From: Daphnia carinata
Lineage: Eukaryota; Arthropoda; Branchiopoda; Diplostraca; Daphniidae
Reading direction: 5' to 3'
Assembly (NCBI RefSeq): GCF_022539665.2
Contig: NC_081336.1
Span: 3,410,001 to 3,474,000, forward strand
Length of the DNA stretch: 64,000 nt
The notes beneath the pieces were generated by a model. The model worked only from the letters and a program-made list of their open reading frames with translations, was not told the DNA's origin and did not search any database. Each line of letters opens with the position of its first letter. The first letter of the stretch is position 1. Of the stretch, positions 55,245-64,000 are shown one piece after another. Both the position numbers and the translations under genes were made by a program.

Positions 55245-56983
55245 ACACACAAAAAAGAACTGGCACTGACCCAGAAATCGTGCTAGCCAGCTGATATCTC
55301 GTCTATAAAATCACATCGAATATCATCATCATCATAATGAGAACGCTGTTGTACAAGTTGCGGGGTGTTGTTGTTGGGATTTCCTCGGCGTTGCCCGCAC
55401 GAACATTTGTTTTTACTTGCGAAAAAAAAAAAAAAAAAGCTGATTGAAGGAAGAGGAGGACGCTTGTTTGTTTTTTTTTCTTCTTGGTTTTGAAAGGGCG
55501 TTAGAGGAAATGGACTAAACTCTCGAGTTTCTGCAGCTGTTGGTGACTTGTCAGGGCAAAGACAGTCCATTCAATCAGTTTGGGCCAACCTTTGGCGGGA
55601 GCTTTGATTCAAAAAAAAAAAAAAAAAAATGTTCCCAGTTTCCAGTCAAGTTCTGCACTAAAACATTTTTCTTTTTTTCTTTTGGCCTACAGTAAAAATC
55701 GAAAATAAATGTTTCTAAATAAAGAAAAATAAAACAAAACAAGGACAGCAGTTTGAAAAGAAAGAGGCCCAGATAACAGTCTTTTTCATCCCTCTTGCAT
55801 ATCTTCTATTTCCTATGTTACGACGTTCGTATATATATTCCTCCCCCCCTGAACATTCTGCCTATCCCATGAAAAAAAAGGAAAAGGAACACTAGACGTT
55901 TGTAATATGTGGCGATCTATGGGCAGATATAGCGAGTCCAGGTATATACAAGCAAGGCACTTCGCTCACACACAACACACACACACACACGGTTCCAGGT
56001 AGAGAACGTCAAGGAAATCCCACACTCGATCTACTCCTCGACAATAACCGTTGAGGAGGGGATGAAAACAACAACAACAACCCTCCTCCTCCTCAGAAAA
56101 AAAAAAAAAAAAGAGAGAAAAGAGGTTGTTTGCTGGCGGCTTCAAGTCTGGCCCGTTTCCTATAGAGTTCTTATACAAGGGGAGTTATATATATATATAT
56201 ATATACTACTATCTTATTGATATGCAACACAAGAGGGAAAACCTCCTTTTCTTCTTTTTACCTACCGAACTACCTGGTATCTTTACCCATCTTCTTTATT
56301 TTTTTTTCTCTCCATTTTTGGTCCCGTTGTCTTTGAACTCATGCGGGTTTGGAAAAAAAAAAAAAAAAACCAACATCACAATGTGTGATTGAATAATAGC
56401 CCGTGTCGTTTTCGTTTTTTGAAAATCGTTCGGAATCGCGTGAAAAAAAAAAAAAAAAAGATGACCCGTGTTTGAAAATCGAATGTTTTGGAATTGTTTA
56501 TTTATTTATTTATTTTTTTTTTTGAAAGAAAGGCATTGCGGTAAGAAGAAGAATTGATTGTTGTGTGACTCACGTTGCAATCAGGTTAGGAATGATTATT
56601 ATTATTTTTTTTTTTTTTTGGTGGTGAGAAATGTAATTTCCTCTTCTCGTTGGTCGGCCTTCTCCATCTTAACGAATACCCATTTTTTTTTTTTTTTTTC
56701 TTTTTCTCTCTTTCTTTTCCGTTCGTTAGTTTGTGACTATTGTTGATGTTGTTGCTGTGAGAGTTGTTTGGCTTGAAATATTATAATTGCCAGGGTCTCT
56801 CATCGAGCTGACTGGCGAAGAGCTTTTTTAGAAGGAACGAAGGCCTCATCGCCCACGGCCACTCACGGTCTTAAACAGCGCGCACACACGTAGGAAAAAG
56901 AAACAAAACAACAACGTCTAACAGAGTCGAGTTTTTTTGTTTTTTTTTCCTTTTTTCTTCCACTTCTTTTCGTTCATCATCCG

Positions 56984-57014
<31 letters not shown>

Positions 57015-57799
57015 TGCCCGTTTCTTTTTTACGTTTGATTCTCGAATTCTTCTTCGACTTTATACCAACCACCGAAATGTAGAAAACCATAACTATTCTC
57101 TCACTCCCGACCGTTTCGTAATAATAGCCCCACAAGCACCGCAACAGCCAAAAGCAGCCATTTCTTTTTTTAGTGTCTACGACGTAACAATCTGATCGCT
57201 TACACACTGTCTCTCTCTCTCTCTCTTTTATTGGCTGGCCGTCTTTTTCTCTCTTTCTCTGTGTGTGTGTGTGTGTCTCTTTTGAAAAAAGTTTGGAGAG
57301 TCACACGATCCCGTCTTCCAAGGTCTATTGACACCACGTCATCATCGTAGGTGGCAATGGAACCGATGCAATCGTCGTGTTTCAATCGCTTTTCGAACGA
57401 ACAACACAACACAAAATAAAATTTTGGGGAAAAGATATTTAATGAAGGGCATATCGATTGGTGGGATTCCTTTTCTGACAACCTGGGCGGAGCTCTCCTG
57501 GAACGTATTGTTTTGATATATGAAACGAGAAATAGAAATGGAAGGGGGGGGGGGATATAGACAAGACCAAACGGGAAAAAAATATATATATATATATTGG
57601 AAAAAAAGAAAAAAAGAAAAGAAAAGAGAAAAATGAACACGAAAAAGAAACGGCTGATTGGTTGGGATGGAGAAAATAACAGCGTTAGATTGTTGTTGCT
57701 GCGATGCTGGTAGTGTCTGCGCATAAATCTGTTGTTTCCTCCGTCTGAATGCTGCGAGTTTGGAGCCAATAGCCACTGGCGAAGAAGCGTTCCCAAATC

Positions 57800-57828
57800 A
57801 AAAAAAAAAAAAAAAAAAAAAAAAAAAA
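57800..57828. repeat. Poly(A) run of 29
   Basis: The longest A run in the window, followed by interrupted GAA-rich sequence. Confidence 0.9.
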
Positions 57829-58088
57829 CGAAAGAAGAAAGAAGAAAGAAGAAAAAAAAAAGCAATCAAGGACTTGTGCGCGTCTATGTACCCCTTTCTT
57901 TTTCTTTTTCGAAAGGGATTTGTTTTTCCCTATTGATAAGAGATGGAAGATACACGTATATATGGGAGCTGACCGGGCGGGATTCGAAAGAAACGAACGA
58001 AAAAAACAAAAAACTCGGGAGATTTTGAAGAAAGAAAATTGCTGAATTGGTTCCGAAAATGAATCGGGGGCATTGCAGTACAATAGCG

Positions 58089-58113
58089 TTTTTTTTTTTT
58101 TTTTTTTTTTTTT
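58089..58113. repeat. Poly(T) run of 25
   Basis: A T run about 260 bp from the A run at 57800-57828; the pair could fold back on itself in single-stranded form. Confidence 0.9.
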
Positions 58114-61100
58114 ATTTTTTAAATGTAGGGCTGGGTTCGTATTTTTTTTTTTCCGGTCACGCCAAGATAAACTATCAACAAATCAGGAGAAGAAAATCGA
58201 AATAGGAAAAGCGCCAACAATGACCACCCGTGTGTGTGTGTGTGTGTAGCGATTAGCATCCTCCCGTTTTTTTTTTCAAGACGCTTTGTAATGAGACTGT
58301 TTGTGTGTGTGGCCTACACCAGTATTCCCGAAATCAATAATTCACGCAGGCCACGAAGGGAAAAACACGCAACGCGGGGTGGACAGATGAAGCTCGCGCC
58401 AGCGCAGTCCCGCAAAAAAAGAAGAGAAATTTGATGAAGGAAAAAAAAAAAAAAAGACGATAGCCAAGCCGAAAGAAATCAAATATAAAAAAAAAAAAAA
58501 AAGAAAAAGAAAAATACAAGAGGAAGTTGAAAATGCGTTTCCGATGGACGAACTAGGGCTGTGTTGGAAGGGGCCTTCCTCCCGGCTACCACATGAGAGA
58601 TGCACGCTCGGCTGAACCGTGACATGCCGTTTGCGGTGATTCCCCCCATCGTCTTTTTCCTAAAAAAACAAAAAAAAAAAAAAAAAAAAAACAAACTCGA
58701 TCGTCTTTTCTTTGATAATTTCCCCCTTCTTTTGAAGGTTTTTTTTTTTTTCTCTCTCTCTCATTGGGAACTCTTTTTCTTTTTATTATTTTTGGTGGTC
58801 TTGTTTTGTTTGCCGGTTGCGTGTGCCAACCGATCGACAGCTCACACCTGTCCCGAGCTGTTGGTTACTTCCAAAATATTTCCTTTCGGGCCGGGGGTAC
58901 GATGGGCGAGCACGACGCCAAGCAGTCTAGCAAACGTTGCCGCTCGTTTGGTGCCGCGTCGTTAAAAAAATGGAGAGAAAGAGAAAAGCGAACGATATTT
59001 TGTGTGTATGTGTGTGTGTGTGTGTGTGTGTGGATGGTGAAGAGAGGGGGGCCGAGTTAAATAAGGAGGTAGTTGTGTGTGCGGTGGTGTTGTGGTTTTT
59101 TATTTTTTATTTTATTTTTTATTTTTTTGCTGAGGTGAAGGGGGAGGAGATGGAGCAAAGTCGTGCGGCATGGCACGGCCGAAACCGCAAAGAGCCAAGG
59201 AACGAACTTGCGACGGGGGTAGACACTCTTTTCTTTTCTTGCTTCTTTCGACTAGCGACGACGATGATGAGAGCTCATGGGAGAGTAACCTTCCATTTCC
59301 TTCAACCCTCAAATTAGCCAAATTTCCGTTGTTTTTTACGCCCATATAGAACGCTCGATGAAAACCTTTTTCTTTCTTTTTTTTTTTTTCTTTTTTTTTA
59401 AATTTTATTTTTAACATTCACGTGTATGTGTGTGTGTGTGTGTGGGACTCTTTCGAATAGGGGAAAGAAAAAAAAAAACGAAAAATCGACAGGAATTTTC
59501 TTCTCTCTTCGGAATATAAAAGGAGAAGATTGTCCAATGTCGTGAGCGCTTGCCAGATGTTTTGATTGGTGCAGCGCTCGCGCCGTGCGTTTCCCCCAAA
59601 AAAGGCCGTGTGTGTGTGTGTGTATCGAAATCCATCAAGAGTGATGTATTCCTTACAAGTTTTCTTGAAAAAAAAAAAAAAAAGAGAAGAAGACGACGAC
59701 CCTCTCTACCCAATATCGTAACCTTCTCGTGCTGCTGTTAATGGCTATCAAGGGGGTTACGCATACACATCAGAAGAAGCCGAAAACACACGAAAAAAAA
59801 GAGTTGCATAGAAAACATTTTTTTTTTTTTTCTGTCCCCCTTTCTCTCTCTCTCTCTCTCTCTCGGGTTTATATAGGAAAAAAAAAGGAACGAACGAGAG
59901 GATATCCTAGTCTTAAAGGGTAGTAAGAGAAGGGGGGGGGGAGAGGAAAGCTAGTGGTCATTTGTCAACGTCAAGTCCGGATGGCGCGTAGCTGCTGCTT
60001 CGGGACTAATAAGAAATAAAAAAGTTGAAAATAAAAAGATTAAAAAAAAAAAAAAGAGTTTGACGATGTAAAAAAAAAAAAGTCCTCATCATTGGACGGC
60101 CATTGATGGAGGGACGCACACACAAAAGTTTTTGCTTTTGAGCGAAATCTGTCCATTTTGAATGACGGTCGTGTGTAGACGCATCTTCGCAATTTTTTTT
60201 TTTTTTTTTTTCAAAGACGTGCCGTTATAATTACAAGTTTTTTTGTTTTTTTTTTATCCTGAAAAGCAGCTGATTTGGGGTTGGTTCGGTGGTGGACGAA
60301 TCGTTTTGCTTGGGCGCTGCGATCCTGCGCACATTTTTTCTTTTGTTGTTGTGTGTTGATAGGAGAGGAGCTCCGATGGTGTTACGTCCAACAGCGTTTG
60401 ATGGGTGACGTATGGCGCGTTCTTTGCTCGTGTGTGCGTTCAACTCGGCGCGGATGCGCGTTGATCGACAGCTTTTAACTGCGCCGGACGCGCGCACACA
60501 CACACACACACACACACGCCATCCTTTTTTTTTTTTTTTTTCATAGGCAATGAAGAGTCGTGGTATGGGGAAGAATAGAGGGGGGGGGGAGAGGAAAGCA
60601 CGGTTGCTGATTGGAGCGTCGACCTGTACAATTTTCACGATCGATACAATAGCGAGGAGTTTCTCTTTTTATTTTTGTTGAAAATAAATGGCGGGTCTGT
60701 TTTTTTTTATTTTTATTTTTATTTCGAGGGTATCCTAGCGGATTGACTCTATGCATTTTGAGTTCTAATGTACCCTCCCTTCTTCCCTTGATGGATGTTA
60801 AACAAAAAAACAAAAAACAGCACAAACAGTAACATTACGGATTACGGAATAAAGAGCTTTTCCGACTACGAGAGAGGGAGAGAGAGAGAGAGGGGGGAGG
60901 AATCTCATTTGTAGAAACATCAGTGCATGTCAGTCATTGGGTGACAGGGAAAGAAGGGGGGAGGGAGGGTGAGTCGTGTTCACACACACACACACACACA
61001 CACGCACACACAAAGAAAATAAGTCTACTAGTCACTGCGTGTGTGCGTAAATTGTACCCATAGAAGAAGAAGAAGAAGAAGAAGGAGATTGAAGCGAGTT

Positions 61101-64000
61101 TCAAAATGAAATATCCGTGTCTGTCCGCCTCCTTCCCCCTCCTTTCAAACTTGGTATGAGAAACATGGAGACGACAAGAAGAAATAAAAAGAAAGAGTCA
61201 ACGTGTGGAGAATGTGAGGAAACACACAAAAAAAAAAAACAAAAAAAAAAAGAAAAAATTGCGTCGATAGGATTGCCATGTGAATGGGTGGGTGAGGAGG
61301 AGTTGATGTACGCCCAAGAGCACCGACGTCGCCGGGGTCAGATCATGTGCAACCTCGCCGATGGGGGTCGCACTCTTTCGAGCTTTTAAATGCCAGGCCT
61401 CTTGAACTCTTGTCTTTTTTCTTTTTTTTTTCTTCTTTCTTTTCGAACATTCTTTTGTCGTGCTTTTTATTTTTCTCATTTCATGTGCATTTTCTTTTTT
61501 AATTTTCCCTTCCGGAAATTAAAAGAGACACACAAGTTTCTGTCGTTACGTGTGTGTCTGTAACGAATGATTCATCATCTCACTGGAGGAAATTGGATCG
61601 AAGCGCGCACACACACACACACACAAAAAAATTCGTTTTCTTTGTCGAGCGATGCGAATCTTCTTTCTTTTCTTTTCTTTTTTTTTTTCGAACGAAAATG
61701 ACGTTTCCATTTTTTATTTTTCTATACGCGAACATACGTGTAATATCAACGACTAGCATCAGGATGTAACCGAGATCGATATTACAGCAACTGTCAGAGG
61801 TCATATAGATACGCGATGCAAACATCCATTTCCTCTCTCGGTAGAAATGGGACTCTTCTTCTTCTTCTTTTTTTTTTTCTTTCTTTTTTTTTTTGAACGA
61901 AAACGAGACCGGAGATGAAACTTTTTTTTTTTTTTTTTCTTCTTCCTTTCCCTATTTATCCCTCAACATCTTCATTCTGGAAGGCCGTGAAAATGTGGGG
62001 CTATATCCCAAATGAAAATAGTCGAAAATAAATCTTTGAGTTAAAAAGAAAAAAAAAAAAAGGGAATGCATCGTCTTCCCCTTGCGAGTTTTAAAAGAGA
62101 AAGAGAGAGAGAGAACGTTAGGAAAGCGGAAATGAAAAGGAGAACTCTTTTGTGTTTTTGCCCTTGTGTCTCTTTTCTAACGTGCGCGCCTCTCGATCTA
62201 AAAATACAACACACACAGACAAAGTTAGGAAAGAGTGGCACGGCTTGCTCTTGCTGATTCTTCAAACATTTTTACCCACTTTGAAAAGACCCCGAGAGAG
62301 AAAAAAGAAAATGTTTTTTAAGGATCTGTATCAAGTCTTAAGTCATTTTTCTTGTATTCTTTTTCAATGTGTGTAACGACGTTTGTGTCTAAGGAGGGAA
62401 GGTTCTTATATATCAGCTGTAACGTGCGGGCGGTGGGGATGTTGGGGGAGGCACACACACACACACACACACAAAAAGGAATAAGTCAAGTAGAAATACA
62501 TTGCAAAGAGAAAGAGAATTGATGGGCCTTTTTTTTTTTTTTTTTTTTCTTCCTCCCTTTCTACTTCGTCGGTTGGAAGGAGATGGTGGGGGGCTTTGGG
62601 CTTATAATGGTATACAAGACAGAGAAAATGGAGACGGTTGCATGAGCCCTGTGACAGTAGACAGATTGCCATTGCTCCGGACTTGGTCTCTCTGGATCCT
62701 TTTTTTTTTTTTTTTAGCTTTTAGAATAGAAAAAAAAAAAAAGGGAAATTGCACAAGAAAAACACACACATACTCACATATATATATATAGACTTATATA
62801 TATCCTATACATACCCATTTGCTTCTTTTTTTTTTTTTTTCCCTCTCGATGGTAAATTCCCTCTCTGGAGGAACACGAAGGCAAAGCTCTTTTTGTTTCC
62901 CCCCCTCTCTCTCTCTCTCTCTCTCTTGGCTTCGTGTCGTTCAGAAAGAGAGAGAAAGAAAAAAAAATGAAGAGAAATGAGATGACAAGAGAGATGCCAA
63001 CAAGAAACTCTTGTCTGATGTGTAGCGTATATATTTGTTTATATTCAACATAAAAATGTTCCTTTTTATTTTTCCATCCTAGTTCAACGCCGATCGATTG
63101 CGTCCAAAGCCGTACATTTTTTTTTCTTTCTCTTTTGTTGATTTCAAAAGATGTTTTCGATAATCAATTTGGCCAAAAACGAGTGAATGATTTAAATCAC
63201 GCAGGTTTATTTTTGTTTAAAAAAAAAAAAAAAAAAGGATTTGCTTTTTAAATACGAAAAATCAAAAGAATAGGGAAGCCATTGATCCTCACGTCACCAC
63301 CCCCCAGTACAAGAAAAGCGGCAAATCCCGGCGTCGTTAAACGCTCGTTCGCGACGACGCGGGGGCCATCAGGGAAACAGTCAAACAGGCCGTTGCATGA
63401 ACCCACCCACCCAAACACACACACACACACACACAAAATGTGTGTATTATAATAGACTCGTTTTCCTTTTTCTTTCTCTCTCCTTTTTCACCATCGACTT
63501 CTTCTTCTCGACGGTTGGTAAACAGCTCATAGAAAACTGATCATCGATTCAAATAACAAGCCATCAGAATAATCATAATCGTATCGTAAAAATAAAAAAA
63601 GAAAATAAATGGCTAGTTGAAAAGGATATAGGGTTCAGCAGCTGTAGCAAAAAAACTGAAAAAGAGGCATGTTTTTTTTTTTGTTTTTTTTTCTTTCTGA
63701 TTGTCCGAAAGGAAATAGGAGAGAACCATCAGACGTGGAGGGCATTTTTCTGGCCGTTCTGAAATGGACGGACGTTGCGGAAATGGTCGGTACTTTTGGA
63801 CAGAGACCTTCTCTTTTGCTGGCCTTATTCTTTGTACTTAATAACAACTATCCATATAAACGTGGGATCCTATATAGCTAAGAGAGAGAGAGAGCGAGAG
63901 CGAGAGAGATATCTATAATATATAGGAAGCAAGTGCATGCGTCAACTACAGCCGTTCAATTTGGATGATGCACGGCCCGCGCTACCAACATTTTCTCCAT

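Larger units (their letters stand above)
50752..64000 (+). other. hth: hth intron 7, runs off the window (over 13.2 kb)
   Basis: I searched for the next expected segments (motifs such as DGKFLSSLNPSEL, the KKRGIFPKVATNI homeodomain start and WFINARRRI) and see none. The sequence is a dense mix of A, T, G and C runs and GT, GA, CT and AT microsatellites, with few unique stretches. A canonical AATAAA lies at 51372-51377. The homeodomain exons should therefore lie to the right of this window. Confidence 0.6.

Noticed and set aside
57200-57865. 221-codon minus-strand open frame
   Set aside because: It is driven by T runs giving poly-Phe and by CT repeats; it is low complexity with no protein features.
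63669-64000. Protein-like frames at the right edge as the next hth exon
   Set aside because: None matches the expected linker or homeodomain sequence, and phase 1 joining gives no family motif.

Overview
This window is animal DNA, most likely from a branchiopod crustacean of the Daphnia type. The evidence is compact genes with 45-215 bp GT-AG introns at the left end, and on the right an arthropod homothorax (hth, MEIS family) gene whose linker is partly fly-like and partly vertebrate-like. The species call is an inference from these traits.

Layout. (1) 1-5.4 kb is a compact gene-dense segment. A small two-exon gene on the minus strand (71-325) encodes a 55-residue secreted-peptide-like product. 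A 14-exon plus-strand gene (1476-5213) encodes a secreted mosaic protein of about 867 residues: signal peptide, helical segment, two fibronectin-III-like domains, two LDL-receptor class A domains and three CUB domains. Between the two divergent genes lie a kappaB-type site and a TATA-like box. (2) 5.4-27.6 kb is long and mostly non-coding. It is full of A/T homopolymers and GT, GA and CT microsatellites, with isolated GC-richer islands. A few islands look like exons or core promoters, but none joins into a convincing gene. (3) From about 27.6 kb to the right end is the 5' half of homothorax on the plus strand: a GC-rich promoter and leader region holding a perfect Pbx-Meis composite site, then seven coding exons (29183-50751) in perfect reading-frame register. 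These cover the conserved N-terminus, polyalanine tracts, the whole MEIS/HM (Exd/Pbx-binding) domain and part of the linker. The homeodomain exons are not visible and should lie beyond 64000. Introns are 1.1-10.5 kb, and the last runs more than 13.2 kb to the window edge.

How the genes relate. Hth protein binds Extradenticle (Exd) through the MEIS/HM domain, brings it into the nucleus and binds DNA with it. The composite site upstream of the gene is the sequence such a complex binds, so self-regulation is plausible. The two left genes look unrelated to hth; both encode secreted proteins and may share a regulatory module.

Limits. Exon calls rest on reading-frame continuity, splice signals and domain recognition only. 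Transcription starts, 5' leaders, polyadenylation sites and enhancers are mostly inferred. I saw no transposon ORFs, tRNA, rRNA, known miRNA or CRISPR sequences, and no wholly new biological system. The most novel items are the small-peptide gene with its kappaB/TATA module, a possible GC-AG intron in the CUB gene, and a possible non-AUG N-terminal extension of Hth.
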